From an uncultured Chlorobiaceae bacterium (GTDB lineage Bacteria > Bacteroidota > Chlorobiia > Chlorobiales > Chlorobiaceae), in the NCBI GenBank assembly GCA_903882665.1, contig CAIRXW010000047.1, positions 124,001 to 188,000 of the forward strand: a DNA stretch of 64,000 nt. The letters are read 5' to 3'. Positions 9,873 through 19,400 of the stretch are shown here, in pieces. How positions within the stretch are numbered: position 1 is the stretch's first letter; each line of letters opens with the position of its first letter. The notes beneath the pieces were generated by a model. It did no database searches. It had not been told where the DNA came from and saw nothing but the letters and a program-made list of their open reading frames with translations. The position numbers and the translations under genes were made by a program.

Positions 9873-10586
9873 ATGGATAACCTTTTCTCCCATATCACGG
9901 TAGCTGATATTCACCACGACCTGATACGCAACATCGTATCCTTGAATGAATCAGTGAATCCGTTCGACGACTTGAGCAGCAACACAGAGGAGTGGTTCCT
10001 GGCTCGTCAGGTCGAATCCGATACCAGACCGCGGCCTTATCATTCGCACACCCCGCAACTCTATCGCCCCTTTGAAGAGGCCCTGTGGCTTAATGCTATA
10101 CAGTGGCCATTTAAAAACCGGCAGACAAGCCGATTTTCGGATGGGTCATTCGGAGTCTGGTATGGCAGCGACAGGCTCGAAACATCGGTCCATGAATCAG
10201 CTTATCACTGGTTTCAGAGGCTACTCTGCGATGCTGGCTTTGAGCATGAAGAAGTTACCATTGAGCGAACACTCTACACCGTGGCCTGCGATGCGGCTCT
10301 TCTTGATTTTCGCCCTGTTGCTAACAACTATCCAAATATCCTTCATACAACCGATTACACTTTCACTCAATCCGTCGGAGCGAGGATTCATCGGGAAGGT
10401 CATCCCGGCCTGCTTACCTTCTCCGTTCGACACCGGGAAGGAATAAATTATGCCGTTCTGAACCCCAATGTTCTCTCCAATCCAAGGCAGCAGAGCCAAC
10501 TCACCTATCATCTTCATGGGCAAACCATCACGGTAGATGAAACCCCCGGAGTTACCTGCATGGACATTGCGATTGGTGCTTTCTGA
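9873..10586 (+). CDS. RES domain toxin
   Basis: RES-domain toxin. Characterised members of this family (for example MbcT of Mycobacterium tuberculosis) break down NAD+ in the cell. The conserved core is SRFSDGSFGVWYGSDRLETSVHESAYHW, read in two parts: the Arg of SRFSDG, the YG of VWYGSDRLET and the Glu of SVHESAYHW are the expected active-site positions. The ATG at 9873 gives about 237 residues; a TTG at 9864 would add three. No clear ribosome site precedes either, so translation is probably coupled to the antitoxin. A second RES toxin with the same RF...GV-YG...T...E..YH pattern is at 15518. Confidence 0.85.
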   Translation: MDNLFSHITVADIHHDLIRNIVSLNESVNPFDDLSSNTEEWFLARQVESDTRPRPYHSHTPQLYRPFEEALWLNAIQWPFKNRQTSRFSDGSFGVWYGSDRLETSVHESAYHWFQRLLCDAGFEHEEVTIERTLYTVACDAALLDFRPVANNYPNILHTTDYTFTQSVGARIHREGHPGLLTFSVRHREGINYAVLNPNVLSNPRQQSQLTYHLHGQTITVDETPGVTCMDIAIGAF

Positions 10587-10659
10587 ACTTGACTAATCTA
10601 CGAGGCATTTAACGCTACAAACTCTATAATGACCTCATAAAACTTAACGAACCGTGTAA

Positions 10660-10911
10660 GTGATTGCGAATTTAATCTCTATATCCCCCTATATCCCTTA
10701 CTATTTCGATCTTACACAATCCTGTTCTGAAATAACCAGAACACTGCAACAAACGCTCAAGCGTCTCCCCAAATTTATTGACAACGAGAACAACTTCTTG
10801 AGTACAACTCTACTCATATCCAATAACATGCAAAATGCCACATCATACGAAATGGATTTTATAGTGAATGGAACTATAAAATTGAGCCGAATTCCGGATA
10901 AATTATTATAA
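10660..10911 (+). CDS. Doubtful small ORF
   Basis: An 83-codon frame with a GTG start, ending directly at the stop of the convergent metallophosphoesterase gene. The translation is asparagine- and isoleucine-rich, in keeping with the AT-rich surroundings, and I recognise no family. It could be a real short gene, the tail of a truncated one, or chance. The region between the RES toxin and this frame shows nothing else. Confidence 0.25.
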   Translation: MIANLISISPYIPYYFDLTQSCSEITRTLQQTLKRLPKFIDNENNFLSTTLLISNNMQNATSYEMDFIVNGTIKLSRIPDKLL

Positions 10912-12303
10912 TTAAAACGCCTGCTTATTCACATTCGTCAGTGAATCATTGGCCAATCGTGTTATTTTACCGTTCGGCCAATAACGATAGAGATCGACAA
11001 ATTCCTGGGCAGCTCCCCTTTTCTTTGGAGTTATAACCACAAAAGTCATGATAGAGATACTGTTTTTATCGATCTTGCTGTCAATCCATGTTCCGGAATT
11101 TGCGTAAATAGTTTTTTGTCCCTTATGATTTTTGGAGGGAATTATTTTAGCTTCGTGAGTATGTCCAAAAACGACAACCCTTTTGTTCGAACGTGGATTG
11201 AGAAAGTATTGTACTGAAGCCTGTTCATCACTTTCCTCGACAGATTCGGCTCTGCTGATCGCCCGTAATGCTGGTATTGGAACAGCAACCTTGTTGCGCA
11301 ACTGCCTTTCAGGCCATCTCTTCTCAATTCCCTTGAAGAGCATAACATCAATAACGCCATTCTCCAATTGAAACGGCATGAGATCGTTGATCGAATAGTT
11401 AGCCTTATAGCCGTCAATGTTGGTTTTTATGATCTTTTCATTAAAACCCTCTTTTATCGGAAATCCGAACATAAGCTTGTTCCATTGGTACCAATATTTA
11501 TACATCAGTTGCTGGCTTTCAGGAATTACCATCAATAGCGAGCCTTTCGGTTTTAGTTTTCTTTCCTCAACAGATAATGCCGCGATTCGTGTAAAAAAAT
11601 AGCCAGGCGGCAGTATCGAGCCTGGTGCTATAGACTGGTTTGAGAAGGGATCAGGAGTACAGAAAAAATTATAGCGATGCCCGTGTTCAATGATTATCTC
11701 TGGATGATTGACAGGAGAGTATGCCCCTAAGCCCTTTACATCCCTTACCTGTGCTATTCCCGGCAGGATACTCTGAATATCTTCAGATGAAATCAACAGA
11801 TCGTGATTACCCGGCATATAGGTAACTTTGACTTTTCGCTCTTTGATAATCGCATTTAAAGCAGCTATAACACTTTTATTGATATCTGCTATGGTTTTGA
11901 CAAAATCACGTTGACTTTTGCCGTTAAAGGTTTCTACGTTTGCAGGTATATACCATTCATCAAGAAAATCTCCGGCAATGACAAGTTCTTTTACCTTTGA
12001 ACTAGATCCGACCTGTTCCAAAAATTTTATGAGCGTCTCGCGGTTGTTTTTACATTCAGCATAAGTAGTATCGATACCCAAATGAATATCGCTTATACAG
12101 ACTATCTGATTTCTGTCCCTGTTCGGCTTCGGGATATCTTTGTTTTCTTGCTCAAAAGGAGATCCATTGCCATCGTCTGACAGGGATATGTCCTGCTGCT
12201 CGGTCAACTTGACAGGAACTGCCATAAGTAGTTCAGACCAGGAAAAACAGATGATAGCTGCCGCGAAGACTATGAGTAGATGAGGTAGAAGTGATTTTTT
12301 CAT
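10912..12303 (-). CDS. Secreted calcineurin-like metallophosphoesterase
   Basis: Binuclear-metal phosphoesterase. All family motifs are visible: SDIHLG (71-76), GDFLDEW (111-117), GNHDLL in the middle, HGHR, and GHTHEAK near the C terminus. An N-terminal hydrophobic segment (about 5-28) after MKKS looks like a signal peptide or membrane anchor, so the enzyme probably acts outside the cytoplasm. At 463 residues it is much longer than minimal members, and the middle region (about 230-340) is unassigned. The gene is more AT-rich than the housekeeping neighbours, suggesting transfer. Substrate unknown. It overlaps the type III R-M scar by 4 bases. Confidence 0.8.
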   Translation of the reverse strand: MKKSLLPHLLIVFAAAIICFSWSELLMAVPVKLTEQQDISLSDDGNGSPFEQENKDIPKPNRDRNQIVCISDIHLGIDTTYAECKNNRETLIKFLEQVGSSSKVKELVIAGDFLDEWYIPANVETFNGKSQRDFVKTIADINKSVIAALNAIIKERKVKVTYMPGNHDLLISSEDIQSILPGIAQVRDVKGLGAYSPVNHPEIIIEHGHRYNFFCTPDPFSNQSIAPGSILPPGYFFTRIAALSVEERKLKPKGSLLMVIPESQQLMYKYWYQWNKLMFGFPIKEGFNEKIIKTNIDGYKANYSINDLMPFQLENGVIDVMLFKGIEKRWPERQLRNKVAVPIPALRAISRAESVEESDEQASVQYFLNPRSNKRVVVFGHTHEAKIIPSKNHKGQKTIYANSGTWIDSKIDKNSISIMTFVVITPKKRGAAQEFVDLYRYWPNGKITRLANDSLTNVNKQAF

Positions 12304-12882
12304 GGCCGTGTTTCTATTATTACCTTATTAACTCCCTGACAGAGAAAAAATTCTAAAGCTAAGAACACACAAAATACTGTGAAATTTACAATAAATTTCT
12401 CAATAGTCAGCCATATAATCTCAGAGAAATCAGCGTTCCCCTTCGGCATCATAAACAAACACGCGCCATTGCTCCGCTTCTCCCACAGCTCACCCAACAC
12501 CCGTTTCTCTCGGGAATCTTCATTGCTCCATGATGTTTCGGATTTGTACTCAACAACGAGAAAGCGCCCATCCTTGAGTTTGCAGACAAAGTCGGGGTAG
12601 AATTTGTCGGTGGAGGTTTGGAGCCAAAAGGAGTGAAACTCGCATTTCATCACGCTCATCCACCCCTGTGTTATACGGAGGGTCGATATAGATGCACTTC
12701 ACCTGCCCGGCATAGTATGGCAGCAGAGCCTTCAACGCAACAAGGTTATCCCCCTGCACAAGAAGATTTTTCGAATCAGGGTCACCAGCCGACAACTCCA
12801 TATTCTGACGCAACAAATGAAACGGCACCTGCTTGTGGTGGTTTACAACAGCTTTTTTCCCAATCCAGTCAAGTGACGGCAT
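12300..12882 (-). pseudogene. Deletion scar of a type III restriction-modification locus (mod 5' end joined to res 3' end)
   Basis: Reading the minus strand from 12882, the first about 80 residues are the start of a type III DNA methyltransferase (Mod): LLVQGDNLVALKALLPYY then IYIDPPYNTG, which carries the DPPY catalytic motif. Right after DPPYNTG the frame loses family likeness. The +1 frame (12659-12300) continues as the tail of a restriction subunit: SFWLQTSTDKFYPDFV, DGRFLVVEYKSE and EKRVLGELWEKRSNGACLF, the usual PD-(D/E)xK C-terminal region of Res proteins. The rest of mod and nearly all of res are missing, so one deletion of several kilobases joined the two. Neither product can be active. 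Domain calls are from memory of the families. Confidence 0.75.
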
Positions 12883-13497
12883 TTAGTTGATTCCCGTGAG
12901 GTTTTGTAGTGAAATAATCTGGTTCAGAACGTCAGGCGAATATCAGCCAGCAATCGAAATAACCGTGTAAAAGCCGGTCAAAGTCCCGCAACCTGGTCTT
13001 CAGATTTTGCTTGATAGTCCAGCTTTATAACGTACTTACTGAGTCAACACTCCCGCCAACTCTTCTATCCTGTCCTCTTGTTGTGCACAATTAAAAATAT
13101 TTTAACTAACTTCTTTATAAATACTTGCAACCTCTCCCGCTTGAGGCTTCTCTTTAACTCTTCTCTTTACTCTTTCTCTTCATACTTGTTTTAAGAGAAG
13201 CCATAAAGATTGTTTTAAAGACCCTGCGTTTTGAATTGTACTTTTTTACGCAGGTTATCAGCAATAAACAAAGCATAATCTTGTGCCTATTTTCATAGCT
13301 ATGAGAGTAATATACAAGAACTAATTTTTAAAGCTTTTCCGTGTTTTGCGAATCTGGGCTGATCTGGAGCAGACCCCGCAGCCAAAATCAACGTGGATCA
13401 AATTTTCAGGCACTTGTCTTTTCAGTACACCCTGTGAATAATCAGGAAGAATGTCTTTTGCCCCTTGAAAATTATAGCTTGCGAGCTATATTGACGA
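12883..13497. other. Gene-free stretch with CT-rich tract and hairpin
   Basis: About 600 bases without a supportable gene. It includes a pyrimidine-rich stretch around 13140-13190 and a hairpin at about 13223-13254 whose arms are CCTGCGT and ACGCAGG. The loop of this hairpin contains TTTTGAATTGTACTTT, also found beside the hairpin repeat at 36041. Confidence 0.5.
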
Positions 13498-13821
13498 ATG
13501 AGCTATCAAATTCTTTTTTTCAATAAATCCGTCCAGAAAGAGATTGAAGCCTGGCCAATCGGCATCAATGCGAGCTTTGTCCGGATTACTGAGCAAATCG
13601 AAATCTCTGGGCCGAATCTTGGGTTACCCTACACCCGACCATTCGGTGACGGATTGTTTGAAATTCGTGCAAAAGGTGCTGAGTGAATTGGACGAGCTTT
13701 TTTCTGTTGTCTGATTGAGCGGAAAGTTGTCATTTTGCATGGATTCATAAAAAAGAGACAGGTGACACCAATCAAAGAGTTGAAACTTGCCAGAAAACGG
13801 CTGAAGGAGATTACACCATGA
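13498..13821 (+). pseudogene. HigB/RelE-type (Gp49-like) toxin broken by an in-frame TGA
   Basis: The frame opens at 13498 (MSYQILFFNKSVQKEIEAWP) and matches the Gp49-like/HigB toxin pattern: GPNLGLPYTRPFGDGLFEIRAKG. A TGA stands at 13684-13686 (codon 63). After it the same frame continues to 13821 with the family's second half: IGRAFFCCLIERKVVILHGF, then IKKRQVTPIKELKLARKRLKEI. A single substitution therefore removes the catalytic half. The final TGA overlaps the ATG of the antitoxin (ATGA at 13818), the usual translational coupling of such pairs. Selenocysteine is unlikely, since the family has no conserved Cys at this point. Confidence 0.85.
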
Positions 13822-14156
13822 GTGACAGCAACAAATATAATCCCGTAGCCTTTGACCCAAAAACTTATGCTGCTCATAAAAGCTCAATCGACCCGAAGTT
13901 TAAAATAGCCTACGATGCACTTGAAGATGAGTTTGCAGCTCTTCGGGCACTTTTGCATGCCCGTACGCAGGCGGGCCTCACCCAGGCTGAAGTTGCTTCA
14001 CGTATGGGAGTTTCGCAGCCTGTTCTGGCACGCATTGAGGCAAGCCTGGGCAAACAGGATCACTCTCCATCACTCAATACCTTGCGCCGATACGCAAACG
14101 CCTGCGGCATGAAACTGGTCATCCAGATGGTTTTACCCAATACCCCTGTCCCATAG
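13818..14156 (+). CDS. Xre-family HigA-like antitoxin
   Basis: 112-residue antitoxin with a helix-turn-helix in its C-terminal half: ARTQAGLTQAEVASRMGVSQ then PVLARIEASLGK. The N-terminal extension presumably binds the toxin. It overlaps the upstream broken toxin by ATGA. The gene itself is intact, so the cell keeps an antitoxin or repressor without its own partner; it might still neutralise related toxins or repress its promoter. Confidence 0.85.
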   Translation: MSDSNKYNPVAFDPKTYAAHKSSIDPKFKIAYDALEDEFAALRALLHARTQAGLTQAEVASRMGVSQPVLARIEASLGKQDHSPSLNTLRRYANACGMKLVIQMVLPNTPVP

Positions 14157-14248
14157 TGAAATCTTCAGTACTACCCATTAACTTGGTACCATGTGGGTTC
14201 AACCATTAACGCTGCGGCCCCATCTGCTCTGTAATTTTTTTATAAAAA

Positions 14249-14917
14249 CTACGCCGAGTGGCAACTCCCGCCACCGCAGCAGCAGCCAAGTTTGCCGGTA
14301 CGGGCTTTTTCGAGCGACTCTTTCCCCTCTTTCCATGCAAACCAGGCAATGCCAAGCGACCCGACGGCATCAACCAGACCGATATGAAAGAGTTCATAGA
14401 GGAGACTGCTGACAAGCAGCACAACGGATAGCAGAAGGCAGGTTTTTGTGCAATTGGCATCGGCGATAATTGCATCGGAATGCAAAGCCTTGCCCGTCTT
14501 CATTTTGGCGCTCATCAACCACCACATCGTGGCAATCGACACCAGAGAAACCAGAATTCCGGGAACAGTTGTCGCCGGGCGGCTTCCCTGAAGGAGGTTG
14601 AGCAGTGCGCCAATAATCATGCCTGCGGCAAGGAGGTAAAAGGCCCAACCGGTAATCCGCAAGGCCTGCCGTTCAAATTTGTCACGCGATTCCACCGGGC
14701 TTTTGCGCATTCTCAGAACCATGTGCACAATGCCGAGGCCGGAAACTACCTCCACAAGACTGTCCACACCGAACCCAAGCAACGCAAGAGTGTCATCATT
14801 GAATCCAAACCAGATGCTGACGACAGCCTCGATGATATTGTATCCAACGGTCACAAGGCCAAGCGCCAGCGCAACATTCAAGAGTGAGGGGGGCGATAGA
14901 GCTTTCATAACGCACAT
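14249..14917 (-). CDS. Cation transporter of the CDF-like type
   Basis: Integral membrane protein with about five to six hydrophobic helices. It shows the cation-efflux pattern DTLALLGFGVDSLVEVVSG (about 41-59) and a second acidic/metal-like site HSDAIIADANCTKTC, comparable with the HxxxD sites of cation diffusion facilitators. The C terminus ends in a cysteine cluster (CCCGGGSC), which suggests binding of a soft metal ion. Cargo is not known; zinc, cadmium or another heavy metal is plausible. The start could be 14917 or the ATG nine bases inside. It lies between two toxin-antitoxin loci and may be part of the mobile cargo. Confidence 0.7.
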   Translation of the reverse strand: MCVMKALSPPSLLNVALALGLVTVGYNIIEAVVSIWFGFNDDTLALLGFGVDSLVEVVSGLGIVHMVLRMRKSPVESRDKFERQALRITGWAFYLLAAGMIIGALLNLLQGSRPATTVPGILVSLVSIATMWWLMSAKMKTGKALHSDAIIADANCTKTCLLLSVVLLVSSLLYELFHIGLVDAVGSLGIAWFAWKEGKESLEKARTGKLGCCCGGGSCHSA

Positions 14918-15115
14918 TTATTTTATAAAGAGAATCAATGCACAGGAGCTGTCAGCTTGTCTGCACAGAGAAAAAGATAACCAATTGTTCGACCTCTGCC
15001 GTGCACAAAGGAGTGCGCGCATTGCACGATGTACAAACCTTTCATTTTTTGAAAGGTACGGACATTATTTTTACCATAGTCGGCGTTAAAATGCTTCGAA
15101 TATCAAAATTATATT

Positions 15116-15155
15116 TTTCTATAGAAACAAATCAGATATATTATTTCTACAGAAA
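15116..15155. promoter_or_regulatory. Tandem putative operators of the second RES-Xre module
   Basis: Two palindromes, TTTCTATAGAAA (15116-15127, perfect) and TTTCTACAGAAA (15144-15155, one pair off), spaced 28 bases centre to centre and ending 22 bases before the antitoxin start. The spacing of close to three helical turns would put both on one face of the DNA. Same consensus as the site at 9405. Confidence 0.55.
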
Positions 15156-15177
15156 TTATAAACAAAGAGCAATACTC

Positions 15178-15558
15178 ATGCAGCAATCCGTACAGTTTCA
15201 TCCAGAAAACAGGCAGGCTGTGCTTTCCAAGGCAGTGAGGAACACGGCGCTCTATCTTGGCCTCCCGAATACAAAACTTTCCAGAATTCTCGGACTGAGC
15301 CCGGCAACAATCAGCCGTCTCAATACTGGGACTTTTTTACTTTCTGCCGACAGGAAAGAGTGGGAATTTGCTGTGCTGCTGGTCAGACTCTTCCGATCGC
15401 TGGATTCGATTGTGGGTGGATCATCAGAAGCGGCCAGAGTATGGATGAACAGCGAAAACAAGGCTCTTTTTGGCCGAAAGCCAGTTGAACTTATTGAAAC
15501 AACGGAGGGACTTGTTCATGTCGTCACCTATCTGGACGCCAGCCGCGGTGTTGTCTGA
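15178..15558 (+). CDS. Antitoxin of second RES-type module (Xre/MbcA/ParS domain)
   Basis: 126-residue antitoxin with an N-terminal Xre-like helix-turn-helix (LSRILGLSPATISRLNTGTF, about residues 38-57) and the C-terminal MbcA/ParS toxin-binding domain (ARVWMNSENKALFGRKPVEL then GLVHVVTYLDASRGVV). The longer open frame upstream is ignored because family likeness begins at the ATG at 15178. Its last 41 bases overlap the toxin gene, so expression is coupled. Two operator-like palindromes lie just upstream. Confidence 0.85.
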   Translation: MQQSVQFHPENRQAVLSKAVRNTALYLGLPNTKLSRILGLSPATISRLNTGTFLLSADRKEWEFAVLLVRLFRSLDSIVGGSSEAARVWMNSENKALFGRKPVELIETTEGLVHVVTYLDASRGVV

Positions 15559-16252
15559 AGCCTGGGAACATCATTGCAAAATATGGAGAATAGTAGAGGC
15601 GCAGCACGTAGTCTCAACCATGAAAATTGTAGACTCACTTGCTGAACAAGCGCTGCTTGAAGAGATTCTTGAACAGGGAAAGCCTCCCGTACCAACTGAA
15701 ACGGCAGGACTGCACTATCTTCTCTCAACGCCATTTCGTTATAAAACACTCTCCCCCAAAGGCTCACGTTTTCGGGCTCCAGATGATCCCGGTGTTTTTT
15801 ATGGGGCTGAACGGGTAAAAACCGCTGCGGCTGAAATTGGGTACCATCGCTGGCACTTTCTTCAGGATTCATTGAATCTCGACAGGCTTCCGCCCGCTCA
15901 ATTCACCGCTTTTTCTGTACCAGTGAAGGGAAAAATGGTCGATCTGCAACTGGCTCCCTTCAAGAGAGACTCACTCTTCTGGAGAGATCCCGACAACTAC
16001 AGCGCAACACAAGCATTTGCAAATGTTGCACGGCAAGCATCACTTTCCGCAATTCTCTATCACTCCGTCCGTGACCCTGAGCCTCATTGCAACACCGCTG
16101 TGCTCACCCCCAAAGCATTTGCTGCAAAAAATCCTGACAAACCCATGCAGACACTGACGCTCACCATTCTCCAAAAGGAAGCAGTCTGGCAAGGAGAAGG
16201 GATTCAACCATTTGCATTCAATACTACATTCTGGGCCAACCCACTCGTATAA
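15518..16252 (+). CDS. RES domain toxin (second module)
   Basis: 244-residue RES toxin. The core GSRFRAPDDPGVFYGAERV followed by KTAAAEIGYHRWHF carries the same Arg, Tyr-Gly and Glu positions as the toxin at 9873. The ATG at 15518 is preceded by GGAGGG with good spacing, so I prefer it to the longer frame from 15470. The N-terminal 70 residues hold helices expected to contact the antitoxin. Known family members deplete NAD+. The gene is complete with no stop, unlike several other toxins in the window. Confidence 0.85.
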   Translation: MSSPIWTPAAVLSEAWEHHCKIWRIVEAQHVVSTMKIVDSLAEQALLEEILEQGKPPVPTETAGLHYLLSTPFRYKTLSPKGSRFRAPDDPGVFYGAERVKTAAAEIGYHRWHFLQDSLNLDRLPPAQFTAFSVPVKGKMVDLQLAPFKRDSLFWRDPDNYSATQAFANVARQASLSAILYHSVRDPEPHCNTAVLTPKAFAAKNPDKPMQTLTLTILQKEAVWQGEGIQPFAFNTTFWANPLV

Positions 16253-16454
16253 CCGAGATATAAAGAGTTATCAGCCTCAAGCTTCCTCCCAGCAAAAATT
16301 GCCTATGGTATCGTTTTTCGTTACCTTCATTTAAGCGCAAGCTCAATATTTTTCATCTCCTTATGTACCGGGATATCTGTTTTTTATTACCTTTTTCATA
16401 CATGTAGCCACTCTCTGACGCCAAAACAAGCTGAATCATACGAGTAAAGAAGCG

Positions 16455-19400
16455 ATGGATAAAGAACCACACAACCTCCTGCCACCCGGTGTAACGCTGC
16501 TCCGCACGATTGATGCACACCAAGGCACAATCAAGAGTATTGCGTTTGACCCACAAGGTATCACACTTGCCGCTGGAGGTTGGGACGGAATGATCAAGCT
16601 TTGGGAGGCACAAAGTGACAAGCTGCTCCTCACGCTTGAAGGGCATAAGGGCATGGTTCTTAGCGTAGCATTTGATCCGAAGGGTGTCACGCTTGCCAGC
16701 GGAGGTAATGACGGAACAATCAAGCTTTGGGAGCTACAAAGCGGCAAACTGCTCCGCACGCTTGAAGCGCAACAAGGTAAAATCATAAGCGTAGCGTTTG
16801 ATCCGCAGGGTCTCACCTTGGTCAGCGGAGGTATGGACGCAACTGTAACGCTTTGGGATACACAAAGCGGTAAGATACTCCATACGTTTGACGGGAATAA
16901 TGGCTGGATTAATAGCGTAGCGTTTGATCCCCAAGGTATCAGGCTTGCAAGCGGAAGTCAAAACGGAACGCTAATGTTTTGGAAGGAGAGACAACTCGAA
17001 AGGATAATATTCTCTACACTTGAAGGATATAATGGCTGCATTAATAGCGTAGCGTTTGATCTGGAGGGGATCAAGCTTGCCAGCGGAGGTTCACAGGGAA
17101 CAGTAAAGCTTTGGGAGCCACACAGCGGCAAGCTGCTCCGCACCCTTGAAGGGCACACAGGCGCCGTAGAAATCGTCGCTTTCTCACCGGACGGTCGTCT
17201 CCTCGCATCAAAAAGCAACGATGAGACCATTCGCCTCTGGAGCTGCGCATCGTGGGAGTGTGTCGCGGTTATCCCAGTACGCAAAGGCAAATACAGTATT
17301 TGGATTCCTGCACTGGCTTTTCATCCTGATTCATCACTACTCGCCACCGTTGGTTCGCTCGACACATCGAGGAAAAAAAAAGACCATCTCATTCACCTTT
17401 TTGAACTGGATTATGATCTGCTGCTGGGCAAAAGCGCCGGGTTGGTCGCATCCTCGCGTGCAGTGCATCACACCACCGGTAAAATTATGCTGCTGGGCGA
17501 TCACAGCGTGGGCAAATCTGCTTTGGGCCACTATCTGATACACAACACCTTCAAGGAGCAAGCCTCGACGCATGGGCAGCAATTCTGGATATTTCCCGCT
17601 TTGGGTCATCGTCGCTCGGACGGGACCGAGTGCGAGGCAATTCTCTGGGACTTTGCCGGTCAGCCCGACTACCGGCTGGTTCACGCGCTCTTTGTGGATA
17701 ACGCCGACCTTGCGCTGGTGCTCTTTGATGCCTCCGACCTGCGCGACCCGCTGCATGGTGTGGAGTTCTGGCTTAACCAGCTCCAGAGCGAGCAAAGCAA
17801 CTGCCCCATCATTCTTGTTGCAGCTCAGACCGATCGCGGCAGTTGTTCGCTTACACCGGATGAACTCAAGGCGTTTTGCCAAGAGCACGGCATTGTTGGG
17901 CCAATTTCAACCAGCGCCTTCACCGGCGAAGGGATAGCCGAACTGCTTGAGCAGATGAAAGTGCTGATTCCCTGGGATGAAAAGCCCGCAACCGTCACAA
18001 CTACAACCTTCAAGCGAATCAAGGACTATGTTCTTGGCCTCAAGGAGTCGGATTCGGAGAAGCTGCTCATCGTCACACCCGATGAACTTCGCCGCCGTCT
18101 GGAGGCCTCCGATAGCAACTGGCATTTTACCGATGCCGAGATGCTGACTGCTGTAAGTCATCTTGAAAATTACGGCTATGTCAAGCGTCTGCGCACCTCA
18201 AAGGGTGAAGAGCGAATCCTGCTCCAACCGGAACGGCTCAACAATCTTGCCTCATCGTTTGTACTCGAAGCACGGCGCAATGTAAAAGGGCTGGGTGCGC
18301 TGGAAGAGAGTCGCCTGCTCTCCGGTGGTTACGACTTCCCCGAATTGAGAGAGCTGCACGATGGCGATCGTGATGTGCTGTTTGATGCAGCAGCCTTGCT
18401 CTTTCTTGAGCATAACGTCTGTTTCCGCGAAACCGACCCTCTGCGCATGGAGCCCTATCTGGTTTTTCCGGAGCTCATCAACCTGAAAAAACCTTCCGAA
18501 AAAGAGGCCCCAACCGAAGATAGCGTAGCTTACACGGTGAATGGCCCGATGGAAAACGTCTTTGCCTCGCTGGTGGTGCTGCTCGGTTACACACACACCT
18601 TCACCCGCACCAACCAGTGGCACAACAACGCCCGCTATGAAGTTGGAAACGGCCTGGTATGCGGATTCAGGCAGGAAACCGGACAGGATGGCGAACTTGA
18701 TTTTGTGCTCTGCTTTGGCGCTCAGGTCGGCACACCGGCGCGCACACTGTTTCAGGGAATGTTCGAGAGCTTCCTCTCCCGTCGGAACCTGACAGTGCTT
18801 CGCCATGAACCGGTGCAGTGCAGCAAGGGGCATCCGATGAATCGTACAATCATCCGGGAAGCCATGCAGGACGGTGATGAGTACGCTTTTTGTCGGAAAT
18901 GTGGAGAAAGGCTGCTCTTGCCAAAAATGGAAGAACCAATTCAGTTGACACGGGATGTGCAGGCAGATGTGGAATTGCAACGCCGTGCGGCTGAGAAGCG
19001 GACACGATTTGAGCAGGCAGTTTTCCGGATTCAAGCCTACGTTACCGAGCAGGATATCACACCGCCGGAGTGCTTTATCAGCTATGCCTGGGGCGTTCCA
19101 GAGCAAGAACGGTGGGTTGAAAAACGCCTCGCTACCGACTTGCTGAAGGCTGGAATTGTCGTAGTTTTGGACCGGTGGCACAACGCGCAAATTGGAGCGA
19201 GTGTTTCCCGCTTCGTTGAGCGAATTGAAAAGAGCGACCGGATCGTCATGGTTGGCACACCCCTTTACCGTCGGAAGTACGAAAACAAGGTGAGCACTTC
19301 CGGCTCAGTTGTAGCTGCGGAAGTTGATATGATCGCCAACCGCTTGCTTGGCACAGAAGCACAAAAAGAGAGTGTGCTGCCAGTGTTGCTTGATGGTGAA

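Noticed and set aside
13684-13686. In-frame TGA at 13684 and also at 59704 as selenocysteine or recoded codons
   Set aside because: No conserved cysteine is expected in the HigB family at this point, and I saw no SECIS-like hairpin at either site. A third break (42751) is TAG. Simple nonsense mutations explain all.
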